Assembly (NCBI RefSeq): GCF_027887165.1
Contig: NC_077235.1
Coordinates: 16,763,383-16,827,382, forward strand
Length of the DNA stretch: 64,000 nucleotides
Origin: Monodelphis domestica
Taxonomy: Eukaryota > Chordata > Mammalia > Didelphimorphia > Didelphidae
Direction: 5' to 3'
The translations under genes and the position numbers were made by a program. Below, one piece after another: positions 1 through 8,806 of the stretch (position 1 is the stretch's first letter; every line of letters begins with the position of its first letter). Under the pieces are notes generated by a model. It was not told the DNA's origin, searched no databases, and was given only the letters and a program-made list of their open reading frames with translations.

Positions 1-266
1 GTTTCTCTGTCATTCTGCCTATCTGCCTTCCTTTCTGTGTATCTACAAGTCTGTCTCACTGGATGTGCATCTGTTTGTCTATATATCCTGATTTTTGTAT
101 AAATCTATCTGTCTGTTTCTCTCTATCTGTCTATCTGTTTCTCTTTATATATGTCTGTCTGTCTGTCTATCTTTGTCTTTGTGTATCTTTGGGTGTAGTC
201 TATGTATCTGTCTGCCTTCCTTTTTGTGCATGGATCAGTCGGTGTGTATGTCATTTGTGTGTTTTA
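1..266. repeat. pyrimidine-rich TCTG/TCTA tract
   Basis: Imperfect tetranucleotide repeat (TCTG, TCTA, TCTC) on the plus strand. The window opens just after the purine-to-pyrimidine switch seen elsewhere (compare 1601-1640). It leads into the truncated promoter-like unit at 267, as the pyrimidine arms before 1953 and 16733 do. Open frames here are low-complexity Leu/Ser/Cys/Tyr strings and are not genes. Confidence 0.9.
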
Positions 267-345
267 AAGTGTTGTGACATCCTGGCGAACTACAACTCCC
301 AGTGTGCCCCAGGAATCCGTCCCTTTTAAGTCATGGCTATCTTCC
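267..345 (+). promoter_or_regulatory. truncated SBS/NF-Y unit (U0)
   Basis: The left end of the promoter-like unit is present: 'aaagtgttgtgacatcctgg' followed by a ZNF143/THAP11-type motif (actacaactcccagtgtgcc near 290-309). The CCAAT-box core and the inverted second motif are missing. The sequence jumps into pyrimidine-rich repeat after about 345. This is probably a deletion derivative of the units at 1953 and 6187. Confidence 0.6.
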
Positions 346-435
346 TGCCTGTCTGTGTTCTTTCAGACTGTCCTTCCTTCAACATGTCCCACCTGGCTAT
401 ATCTATGTGTTCATGTGTTTATGGATGTATGTACG

Positions 436-515
<80 letters not shown>

Positions 516-699
516 TCTCTGTCTCACTCTGTCTCTGTCTCTGTGTGTGTGTTTTAATATCTGTCTATCTGTGTGCTGTCTGTCTATCAATATATCTATA
601 TTTTCTGTGTGTCTCTTTGTGCTGTCTATGGATCTATCTGCCTGTTTCTATGTTTATATATCCATCTGTCTGCCAACCAGTCCCTTCTGGATATCTCTA
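346..699. repeat. pyrimidine arm with (CT)n
   Basis: A conserved pyrimidine-rich arm contains the 'cccacctggctatatctatg' segment that recurs near 3791, 5599, 14364 and 32038. It is followed by an almost pure (CT)n run at about 438-520 and more TCTG/TCTA sequence. No gene is visible. Confidence 0.85.
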
Positions 700-926
700 T
701 GTATGTATGTTTTTATAAACCCTTACCTTCCATTCTGGAATCAATACTGTGTATTGGCTCCAAGGCAGAAGAGTGGTAAGGGCTAGGCAATGGGGGTCAA
801 GTGACTTGCCCACGGTCACACAACTGGGAAATGTCTGAGGCCAGATTTGAACCTAGGACCTCCCGTCTCTAGGCCTGGTACTTAATCATCTGAGCTACCC
901 AGCTGCCCCCTGTATGTATGTTTTTA
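700..926 (-). mobile_element. marsupial tRNA-headed SINE with 16-bp target duplication
   Basis: The element body is about 716-910 on the minus strand. Read on that strand it starts ggggcagctgggtagctcag, runs through a box-B-like ggttcaaatctgg segment, and ends in ...ggtaagggttta. This matches the common marsupial SINE of the SINE1_MD/WSINE1 type as I remember it. Perfect 16-bp direct repeats (tgtatgtatgttttta) flank it at 700-715 and 911-926, so it is a complete retroposed insertion into a pyrimidine arm. The intact duplication suggests a fairly young insertion. The exact subfamily is not assigned. Confidence 0.88.
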
Positions 927-1055
927 CGTAGGTATGTATGTATACATTTGCTTCCCTCAGTCTCTGTCTTTCTGTCTTTCTGTCCATCTTCCTGTCTGAT
1001 TGTGTCTGTCAGTTTTTTTTTTTCTCTTCAAAGATAGATAGTTGTGTGTGTGTGT

Positions 1056-1121
<66 letters not shown>

Positions 1122-1600
1122 CACAGATATGGAGAATGATAAATGGACAATTTGATAGATAGATAGACCAATAGATATTTACCGGCAGACACATAGAAAT
1201 ACACACAGATAGAATGAGATAGTTAGATTGATAGATAGACAGACAGAGAGACACAGACAGATATGTAGAGACACAGATATAATGACATTTAGACAGAAAG
1301 GTAGACTGAGGTATCGATAGATTAATAGACAGAGAGAATGACAGATAGCGAGACAGAGGCTCAGACACAAATAGAGAGACAGAGAAAGTCAAGCAGATCG
1401 ATACACAGAAAGAAGCAGACACATATCTGGAGAGATAGACTTGGGTAGACAGATTCAAAGAGAGAGAGATAGACAGAAAGATCACTAGGTTGATATGAAT
1501 AGAAGGAAAGAGACAGAGACTTCCAGACACATACAGACTAATGGATAAAAAGACAGGACAGAGGAACAGACAGACAATCACATGAACAGACAGACTGACC
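927..1600. repeat. pyrimidine-to-purine switch, (GA)n and GACA/GATA arm
   Basis: A short TCTG segment ends at a poly-T at about 1012-1023. The strand bias then inverts to GATA, (TG)n, a (GA)n run at about 1057-1118, and a long imperfect GACA/GATA/GAGA arm to 1600. The same switch recurs at 15770-15830 and, inverted, near 63185. Long minus-strand open frames here are low complexity. Confidence 0.88.
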
Positions 1601-1785
1601 GACAGATTAGTTTCTCTGTCATTCTGTCTATCTGCCTTCGTTTCTGTGTATCTACAAGTCTGTCTCACTGGATGTGCAACTGTCTATTTATCCAGATTTT
1701 TGTATCTTTCTATCTCTGTCTGCCTCTCTATCTGTCTGTCTGTCTGTCTCTCAATCCATCCATCCATCTGTCTGTCTGTCTCTCT

Positions 1786-1863
<78 letters not shown>

Positions 1864-1952
1864 CTTTGTGTTCCTGTCGGTGTAGTCTATGTATCTATCT
1901 ACCTGCCTGTTTGTGCATGGATCAGTCTGTGTGGTTCCTTTGTGTGTTTTAA
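1601..1952. repeat. purine/pyrimidine pivot and TCTA arm
   Basis: The bias switches from GACA to TCTG at a small inverted repeat (gacaga 1601-1606, tctgtc 1615-1620). A pyrimidine arm with a pure (TATC)n run at about 1787-1862 follows. The arm is close to the reverse complement of the preceding purine arm, so the pair could fold as a long imperfect hairpin. It leads into unit U1. Confidence 0.85.
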
Positions 1953-2258
1953 AGTGTTGTGACATCCTGGGGAACTACAACTCCCAGTGTGACCGAGTGT
2001 TCAAACCGCTTTGAGTCCTGGGTTGTGATTAGTCTTGCATGGGACCAATCCCGCTTTTGGGGACAATGGCCATGGCCCTCTGTAGCATGGGATTGATCAA
2101 TTTTAAGACCAATCCCATGAAAGGAAATAATGAGCTTCATCCCTTTCCCAGCATAGTATTGGTCCAATTCAAGACCAATTCCCTCCACGGAAATAAGGGG
2201 GAAAGACCCGTCAAGCATGGTGGGAGATGTAGTCCCCTAGGCCACAGCCCTTGAAAAC
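1953..2258 (+). promoter_or_regulatory. SBS/NF-Y palindromic unit U1
   Basis: The unit opens with 'gtgttgtgacatcctgggga' and a ZNF143/THAP11-like motif actacaactcccagtgtg at 1974-1991. It contains several CCAAT/ATTGG boxes (accaatccc near 2043, attggtccaat near 2158, accaattccc near 2174). It closes with an inverted motif (ggtgggagatgtagtcccct near 2219-2238). Left and right halves are imperfect reverse complements. The motif identities are known promoter elements; promoter activity here is inferred. It is the first of three units at about 465-bp spacing. Confidence 0.75.
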
Positions 2259-2408
2259 CCACAAGATCTCTTTCTATGAATCTATGTAGACAGAGAGATG
2301 GACAGTTGGACAGAAAGAAAGACTGACAGACAGATTATTTGATCTGTTATTCTGTCTATTTGCTTACTGGTTGGTATATCTCTCAGCCTGTCTGTGTTTC
2401 TTTTGTGG
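2259..2408. repeat. inter-unit linker
   Basis: Short purine arm (gacagagagatggacagttgg) followed by a pyrimidine arm (tctgttattctgtctatttg). This is a small version of the GACA/TCTG pivot. Similar linkers separate U2/U3, U4/U5, U6/U7, U8/U9 and U10/U11. Confidence 0.75.
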
Positions 2409-2722
2409 GTTTTCAAGTGTTGTGACAATCTTGGGAACTACAACCCCCAGTGTGCCCCAGGAGTCCTACCCCTTTGAGCCCTGGTTTATGATTGATCCTG
2501 AATTGGACCAATCCCGTGTTGGAAGAGGGAAAATGCTCATGGTCCCTCCTTAGGGAATTGGTCCACTTTAAAACCAATCCCATAAAAGGAAGATATGCCC
2601 ATCATCCCTTGCCCAGGATAGGATTGGTCCAATTAAAGAATGCTCCCTACAAGGGAAAGATGGACAGAGACCCTTGGAGAAGGCTGGGGGATGTAGTACC
2701 CTAGGCCGAAACACTGGAAAAC
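2409..2722 (+). promoter_or_regulatory. SBS/NF-Y palindromic unit U2
   Basis: The SBS-like motif actacaacccccagtgtgc lies at 2437-2455, 463 bp after that of U1. CCAAT boxes include attggaccaatcccg near 2502 and attggtccaatt near 2624. The inverted SBS-like motif (ggctgggggatgtagtacc) is at 2682-2700. A pyrimidine/purine linker follows at 2723-2876. Confidence 0.75.
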
Positions 2723-2876
2723 CCACGCTATGTCTCTCTATGGATCTATGTAGAGGGAGAGATGGACAATTAGACAGACAGAAGGACTGACAGATTTGTC
2801 TATCTGTTTATCTATTATTCTGTCTATCCGCCTGCTGATAGGTGTATCTATTAGTCTACCTGTCTCACTTTTGGGG

Positions 2877-3180
2877 ATTTTCCCGGGTTGTGACTGCCTT
2901 TGGAACTACAACCCCCAGGGTGCCCCAGGAGTCCCTCTTCTTTGACTCCTGGCTTGGGATTCTTCCCGAATTCGACCAATTGCGAGTTGGGGGATGCACA
3001 ATGCCCATGGCCCCTCTTTAGCCCATGATTGGCCCATTTCAAGACCAATCACACAAAGGAAAGTAGGGAGCATCATTTATAACCCAGCCTAGGAATGGAC
3101 CAATTCAAGACCAATCCTGCCCAGGAAATATGGGGGAGGGTTACCTGGAACACACTGGGAGATACAAATCCTCAGATTTC
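2877..3180 (+). promoter_or_regulatory. SBS/NF-Y palindromic unit U3
   Basis: The SBS-like motif actacaacccccagggtgc lies at 2904-2922, 467 bp after U2. CCAAT-type boxes include gaccaattg near 2975, attggcc near 3028 and accaatcac near 3043. The right inverted motif is degraded (cactgggagatacaaatcct near 3152). It is the most diverged member of the first triplet. Confidence 0.7.
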
Positions 3181-3839
3181 AACACAAGTACCGCCACACT
3201 ATCTCTAGCTCTATATCCATGTAGACTGATAGATGGACAACTGGACCGAGAGACAAGAGGACTGACAGACAGAGAGCTTTGTTTAGATAGATGGAAGATA
3301 GATGAATATAGAGATAGCACAGAGAGAGACATAGTCAGACACAGACAGAGGGATAAGATAGACAGAGAAACCTACAGATAGAGAGGTTAATAAATAGGAA
3401 GATAGAACGAAAAGAAATAGAAACCTAAATAGAATGAGAGATAGTCAGAGACATTGAATATTAGAGAGTGAAACAAAGGGACAGAGACAGATAGTTGGAA
3501 GGACAGACCCAGGGAAGATGGAATGGAGAGACAGACAGGCTGAGAGAGACATAGAAAGTCAGGCACATGGATAGACACACAGACACGGATAGAGAGATAG
3601 CAATATAGACAGATAGATACAGTTAGATCTATAGATTGATATATAGTCAGAATGAGAGAAAAAAGGACTGATAGACACAGATAGACAGATCGACAGACAT
3701 ACAGAAAGACTGACAGATGGACTAGTTTCTCTGTCATTTTATCTATCTTCCTGCCCGTCTGTGTGTCTATCAGACCATCCTGTCTGCATGTGCCACCTGG
3801 CTTTATCTATGTGTCCATGTGCTTATGGATGGATGGATG

Positions 3840-3916
<77 letters not shown>

Positions 3917-4007
3917 TTGTATTCCTGTCGGTGTAATCTATGTATCTATCTACCTGCCTGATAGTACATCTATCAGCCTGTGTGTCGGACTTTTGTGGGT
4001 TTTAAGG
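3181..4007. repeat. GACA/GATA arm, pivot, and TCTG/(CT)n arm
   Basis: Purine arm to about 3715, then a pivot (gacagatggactagtttctc) and a pyrimidine arm with a nearly pure (CT)n run at about 3842-3910. The arms are approximate reverse complements. They separate the U1-U3 cluster from the U4-U5 cluster. No gene is seen. Confidence 0.85.
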
Positions 4008-4312
4008 TGTTGAAGCCTGGCGAACTACAACCCCCAGTGTGCACCAGCAGGACCACCCATTTGAGTCCTGGCTTGTGATTGTTCTTCAATTGGACCAATC
4101 CCGAGATAGAGGAGGGACAATGGCCATGACCCCTCCTTAGCACGGAATTAATACTTTTCAAGACCAATCCCAATAAAGGAAATACTGGGCATCATTCCCT
4201 CAACTAGCATAGAAGTGGTCCAATTCAAGACAAATCCCTCCCCGGAAATAAGGAGTAAGGACCCCTGGAGCATGCTGGGAGATGCAGTTCCCCAAGCCAC
4301 AACACTTGAAAA
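4008..4312 (+). promoter_or_regulatory. SBS/NF-Y palindromic unit U4 (clearest palindrome)
   Basis: The left motif actacaacccccagtgtgc is at 4024-4042. The right motif gcatgctgggagatgcagtt is at 4270-4289; its reverse complement AACTGCATCTCCCAGCATGC is close to the canonical SBS core. CCAAT boxes lie between (attggaccaatcccg near 4090, accaatccc near 4163, gtggtccaattc near 4214). The right half read in reverse complement follows the left half over most of its length. Confidence 0.78.
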
Positions 4313-4462
4313 GCCATACTATCTCTATGTATCTATGAAAATGGAGAGATGGACAACTGGACAGACAGAAGGACTGACAGACAGATTAGTTGCTATGATA
4401 TTCTGTCTATCTGCCTGCTGTTTAGTGCATGTATCGGTCTGTCCGTCTATCTTTTGAGGGTT
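4313..4462. repeat. inter-unit linker
   Basis: GACA then TCTG mini-pivot linker between U4 and U5, as at 2259-2408. Confidence 0.7.
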
Positions 4463-4750
4463 TTCAAGTGTTGTGACCGCCTGGGGAACTACAACCCCCA
4501 GTGCGCTCCAGGAGTCCCCCCACTTAAATTCGACCAATCCCGAGTTAGGAGAGGGACAAAGCGAATGGCCTCTCCTGAGCCCAGGATTGATCCCTTTATA
4601 AGCCAATCACACACAGCAGTAGCGAGGAATATCCCTATCCCTGCCTCGGTCCAATTCAAGACCAATCCCTCCCAGGAAATGAGATGGAGGGACTGCTCAA
4701 GAACACTGCAGTGTGCAGTTCCTCAGGGCACAAGGCTACAAAACACATTC
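4463..4750 (+). promoter_or_regulatory. SBS/NF-Y palindromic unit U5
   Basis: The SBS-like motif actacaacccccagtgcgc lies at 4488-4506, 464 bp after U4. CCAAT elements lie near 4534, 4605 and 4655. The right inverted motif is worn. A short GACA arm and the last bases of the LTR-flanking spacer (about 4833-4864) follow. Confidence 0.68.
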
Positions 4751-4864
4751 TATCTCTAGCTCTATATCCATATAGACTGAGAGATGGCCAAGGGGACCGA
4801 CAGACAGGAGGACTGACAGACAGAGACCTTCGTCAAAGGTCAATGGCATTCCTGGTTTCCCTAT

Positions 4865-4995
4865 TGTCAACCTGGAATCAAGAAACCCTAAACTTGTGGC
4901 CTAGACGGATCTGGTGTTGCCTGGGTTTCCGGAGGAGCTTGTAGGTTGGAGATCCCAAAGTTTTGTACTTGTTCCCTGATTCCGTGAGAATCCAG
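4865..4995 (+). mobile_element. LTR 5' piece (ERV1-like family)
   Basis: Begins tgtcaacctggaatcaagaa and follows the first 120-130 bases of the family's full LTR (compare the minus-strand LTR at 12661-13293). It then passes into GACA repeat. It is a fragment, preceded by a remnant of the spacer that also precedes 13686 and 31312. Confidence 0.7.
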
Positions 4996-5525
4996 AGGGA
5001 TAGAGACAGACAAACAGAAAGACAGATAGGCAGGCCGACTGGCAGATGAGTAGTCAGATAGGTAGGAGGGCAGATAAATGGATATAAAGATAGCACATAG
5101 AGAGACACATAGACACAGACAGAGGGATAAGAAAGGCAGGCAGGCAGACAGACAGAGAGATAAATAGATAGGAAGATAGATGGAAAAGAGATAGAAACAC
5201 AAATAGACAGAATGAGAGATAGTCAGAGACATTGAAAGATTAATAGAACAACAGAATATCAGAGAGTACAACAAAGGGACAGACAGAGACAGAAAAATGG
5301 AAGGACAGACCGAGGGAAGATAGAATGGAGAGACAGACAGACTGAGGGAGACACAGAAAGTCAGGCAGATGGATAGACTGACAGACAGGGATAGACAGAT
5401 AGCAGTATAGATAGATAGATACAGCTAGATCAATACATTGATATATAGACAGAATTAGAGAAAAAAGGACTGACAGGCACAGACAGACGTTCGACAAGAC
5501 ATTCAGAAAGACTGACAGATGGACT
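4996..5525. repeat. GACA/GATA purine arm
   Basis: Imperfect GACA/GATA/GAGA repeat continuing from the LTR piece. The same arm follows the LTR pieces at 13813 and 31441 and, inverted, precedes 58456. No gene is seen. Confidence 0.85.
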
Positions 5526-5645
5526 CGTTTCACTGTCCTTTTGTCTATCTGTCTGCCTGTCTGTGTGTCTATCAGCCTGTCCTTCTATCTGCAAGTCCCA
5601 CCTGGCTATATCTATGTGTCCATGTGTTTATGGATGTATGTACGA

Positions 5646-5709
<64 letters not shown>

Positions 5710-5726
5710 CTCTGTCTGTCTGTGTT

Positions 5727-5809
<83 letters not shown>

Positions 5810-5994
5810 GTGTCTTTGTGTTTCTGTCTGTATAGTCTATATATCTATCTACCTGCCTTTCTGTGTATTTTATGAGTTTGTCTGTATCTCTGCCAGTTAG
5901 TCAGGTCTGGCTGTATATCTCTGTGTGTTTTTATGTATCTATTTATGTATCTCTCTATGTATCTGTTTATCTCTCTATGTATCTATCTAACTAT
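5526..5994. repeat. TCTG/TCTA pyrimidine arm with (TATC)n
   Basis: The arm follows the pivot near 5520. It carries two long (TATC)n blocks (about 5646-5708 and 5729-5810) and 'ctatgtatct' sequence up to the LTR end at 5995. Confidence 0.88.
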
Positions 5995-6094
5995 TGTTGA
6001 CTTTTAAAAACAGAAAACTATTAAATAGTCAGAAAAATGACTCTTTAGTCAAGGAAAAGAGAGTCACTGTGACAGTAGAGCTCTAGACAGAGCT
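5995..6094 (-). mobile_element. LTR 3'-end fragment
   Basis: Begins tgttgacttttaaaaacaga and matches the first 100 bases of the LTR at 14675-15372, which in element sense is the LTR 3' end. The remainder is missing; the sequence passes directly into the approach to unit U6. Confidence 0.65.
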
Positions 6095-6186
6095 ATCTAA
6101 TTTTGTTCCTGTTAGTGTAGTTTATGTATCTATCTGCCTGTTTTATGCATGGATCAGTCTGTGTGTATATCCTTTGTGTGTTTTAA

Positions 6187-6436
6187 AGTGTTGTGACATC
6201 CTGGGGAACTACAACTCCCAATGGGACCTAGTGGTCACACCCCTTTGAGTCCTGGCTTAGGATTGGTTTTGCATTGGGCCTATCCCGTGTTGGGGGAGAG
6301 AGAGAATGATCATGGCCCCTCCTTAGCATGGGATTGGTCCATTTCAAGACCATTACCTCACCGGAAATAAGGGGGAGGGACCCCTCGAGCACTCTGGATG
6401 ATGTAGTCCCCTAGGCCACAACCCTAGAAAACCCAC
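6187..6436 (+). promoter_or_regulatory. SBS/NF-Y palindromic unit U6 (shortened)
   Basis: The SBS-like motif actacaactcccaatggga begins at 6208. ATTGG boxes lie near 6263 and 6332. The inverted motif (actctggatgatgtagtccc) is near 6391. One CCAAT pair is missing relative to U1, and the SBS-to-SBS spacing to U7 falls to 393 bp. Confidence 0.65.
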
Positions 6437-6567
6437 AAGGTCTCTCTATGAATCTATGTAGATGGAGAGATGGACAGCTGGACAGACAGAAGAAGTGACA
6501 GAGTATTTGATCGGTTATTCTATTTACCTACTCATTGGTGCATCTATCAGTCTGTCTGTGTTTCTTT

Positions 6568-6880
6568 TGTGGGTTTTCAAGTGTTGTGACAGCCTGGGGA
6601 ACTACAAGCCCCATTGTGCCCCAGGGATCCCTCCCCTTTGAGTCTTAGCTTGAGATTGGTTCGGAATTGGACCAATCTCGTGATGGGGGAGGGACAATGT
6701 CCATGGCCCCTCCTTAGTCCAGGATTGTTCTGACCAATCATACACAGTAAAGTAGGGAGTATCATTCTTCACCCAGACTAGGATTGGTCCAATTCAAGAC
6801 CAATCCCTCCCAGGAAAGATAGGGGAGGGACAGCTGGAGCACACTGGGTGATGCAGTTTCTCAGACTACAACAGAAGAAA
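6568..6880 (+). promoter_or_regulatory. SBS/NF-Y palindromic unit U7, upstream of exon-like module copy 1
   Basis: The SBS-like motif begins near 6601 (actacaagccccattgtgcc). CCAAT elements include attggaccaat near 6666 and attggtccaattc near 6783. The right end is cactgggtgatgcagtttct. The exon-like module begins about 325 bases downstream of this unit. The same unit-to-module spacing occurs in the other three copies. Confidence 0.68.
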
Positions 6881-7205
6881 AGTCACACTATCTCTAGCTC
6901 TATATCGATGTAGACTGAGATTTGGACAACTGGACCGACAGACAGGAGGACTGACAAACAGAGAGCATCGTTTATATGTTATTCTTTATTACTAACTTCC
7001 TGTGTACATATCTTTCATTCTGTCTATCTCTCCCCCCCTCAGGCCTCTCTGGGTATCTATCTCTATATAGTTATATATGTATGTACCTATCTATGTATGT
7101 ATCTGTTTATCTCTCGATCTCCAGTGTCTGTCAATCTGTCTGTCCATTGGTCTGTCCCTCTATGGAATTCATCAATCAGTCGATCTTTCCCATTCTTCTT
7201 CTCAG
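6881..7205. repeat. short GACA arm then pyrimidine tract ending in CAG
   Basis: A short purine segment, then TCTG/TCTA-type sequence that becomes polypyrimidine (cccattcttcttctcag, ending at 7205). The end resembles a mammalian 3' splice site. The CAG is retained at the matching place in copies 2, 3 and 4. Confidence 0.75.
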
Positions 7206-7347
7206 GTGTCCACCCTAGAAAATCAGAACAAGTGGTTGCTGGCAAGCAAAGCATATGATGGTGTCCCTGTGATGTTCAGGTGGCTCAGAAGATGTATTTG
7301 GTTCAAGATTGGAGGGGGAGTGGCAGACCTCTACTTTGGCCAGTGAG
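7206..7347 (+). other. exon-like module, copy 1 (142 nt)
   Basis: Preceded by a polypyrimidine tract plus CAG and followed by GAG|GTGAGT, so both edges look like splice sites. One frame is open and ends in TGA four bases before the donor (...VADLYFGQ then stop); I do not recognise the peptide. The overlapping minus strand is also open. A 155-bp block (7221-7375) is identical to copy 2 (17832-17986), about 10.6 kb away, while flanks show scattered differences. A non-coding exon, a relic coding exon or an unrecognised repeat are all possible; transcription is not shown. Confidence 0.45.
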
Positions 7348-8151
7348 GTGAGTGGCTGTGGCAGACTGCATGATGCGTCCAAACCCTTTTTCTTTGACTC
7401 TTCCATGAGGCGCTGGAAGTCTTGAATAGGAAAGCAAGGAATCAATAGCTCAGAGGCTAAGCTCTGAGCATTACTTCATAGGGATCTTAACCTGTTGTCC
7501 TGACATTTCCCAAAAAGGAGCATTTACTAAACAAGAATGGCATTTCCTCGGGCAGGCTATGAAACAAAGTGAGGCAAAAGGACACTGAATGTTACCTGCC
7601 ACCTTTCACTGCTTCTACTTATTCTTCTTTCCCCTTTGAATCAGATGGCCAAAAAGAAAAACCCCTTCTTTAATGCTGCAGATGCCAAGAACCAGCCTCA
7701 TGGCCTCGGGCAAACCTCCTGACCAAAGCCCTTGTTTCCTGGCCCTTTCCTCACTGCTGTCAAATGATAGCTAAACCTCAGCATGGAGGTATGCTGTCTG
7801 GCTGTCCTCCCAAGGAACAGCTTTTGCACCCATGCTCTTACGCCTCAGCTACCTCCTTACCACATTCAACATGACTTTCCAAATAAATAAGTTTTCTCTT
7901 TTTCTGTTGAAGTCAAGTTTCAGCGTCTTGCATTCTTGCCAATGGTATTCCTCCCGAGCTTCAGGGGTGCATCCCTGAACCTCGCTACAATCATCATGGG
8001 TGCCATTCAAAGAAAATGATGTCGTCTCCTCAAGGAGAAAACTGACACCTGAGGCCAAGGAAGAAATGCAAGATCTTGAAACAGCTGGAGACCAGAAACT
8101 AAGTCTGGAGAATTGATCCTTCTCAAACTGTTCTAGCCAGCCTTTTATTTA
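7348..8151. repeat. array module B, copy 1
   Basis: Unassigned module shared with 17959-18815, 33413-34285 and inverted 60339-61173. A segment near 7885-7975 (aataaataag, then a long pyrimidine-biased stretch) gives an LTR-like impression, but I find no convincing ends or target duplication. Copy 1 lacks a stretch of about 65 bases present in copy 2 near 18205-18275. No gene is recognised. Confidence 0.5.
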
Positions 8152-8156
8152 TTTCT

Positions 8157-8801
8157 TGTGGGTTCGCTCCTAATGAACTACCCTGACCAGCAGGGTCCCA
8201 GAAGGGAAGGGGCTCACCTTTGTAATGGGATCAAGGAGAGATAGGAACCGAGAACCAGGGTGGAAATGAAAGACACCGACAAATCAGTGGTAGGATAGGG
8301 CAGGCAACCCCTATGATTTTCTTCAAGGCGGAAAATGAGGATAATGGAATACGAGGTGGTTGAGGAGATTAAGGTAGAGAATGCAGGCCAGATGGTCACA
8401 GCCTCGGGGAAGGAAAGGACTTGGAGGAGAAAGAGAGAGAGAAACGGTGATCCTAGCTAGGGAAAGAACCTTCCTAAAAAGAGAAAATTCCAGGGGTTGC
8501 CTTGCTTTTATTGATGAGGTGGCAGAGGGATGCCTCTAATCACGTAACAATTACATCACATATCTTAGACAATCAAGATTGGGTGGTATAGTGGAGGGAA
8601 CACCTTTTGGGCCTGTAGGACATAACCGCACTTTCCCGGGCAAGGCTCCGAACATGTTAATGGGCTTGTATTGGGCAACAGGTCGCGTGATCAGGTCAAG
8701 GTTACCTTCATAAACCTTATCGGTAAAGCCTCATGCTTGGAGACACAGTAATAATACAGTCATTTATATTTCATAGATGTGAATATGCTTGGGATGCTAC
8801 A
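8157..8801 (-). mobile_element. solo LTR, present only in copy 1
   Basis: The sequence 8157-8801 is absent from the matching place in copies 2 and 3. It is bounded by tg...ca and flanked by 5-bp duplications (tttct at 8152-8156 and 8802-8806). On the minus strand it starts tgtagcatcccaagc and carries an AATAAA-type signal (catcaataaaagc) in its second half. The 5-bp duplication suits a class II-like (ERVK-type) LTR. It entered after the array duplicated. Fossil; no internal region. Confidence 0.82.
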
Positions 8802-8806
8802 TTTCT

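Noticed and set aside
63-786. Long overlapping plus-strand frames rich in Leu, Ser, Cys and Tyr
   Set aside because: They are read through TCTG/TCTA/CT repeat in all three frames. The same happens at 1582-1962, 5519-5900, 16428-16863 and 58067-58551. No codon structure.
1953-2258. SBS/NF-Y unit as a MITE or other DNA transposon
   Set aside because: The inverted arms would fit, but units share no clear target duplication, and they sit in tandem with constant linkers, which fits a satellite better.
1953-4750. CRISPR-like regular spacing
   Set aside because: The repeats are hundreds of bases, palindromic and without unique spacers; the context is vertebrate.
7215-7445. Minus-strand protein overlapping the exon-like module
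   Set aside because: It is open in four copies, but the plus strand is open too, the copies are recent, and I recognise no family.
7500-8010. Module B as a complete LTR
   Set aside because: It has an AATAAA-type signal and ca-like end, but I could not find consistent tg/ca ends, a target duplication or a primer site in the four copies.
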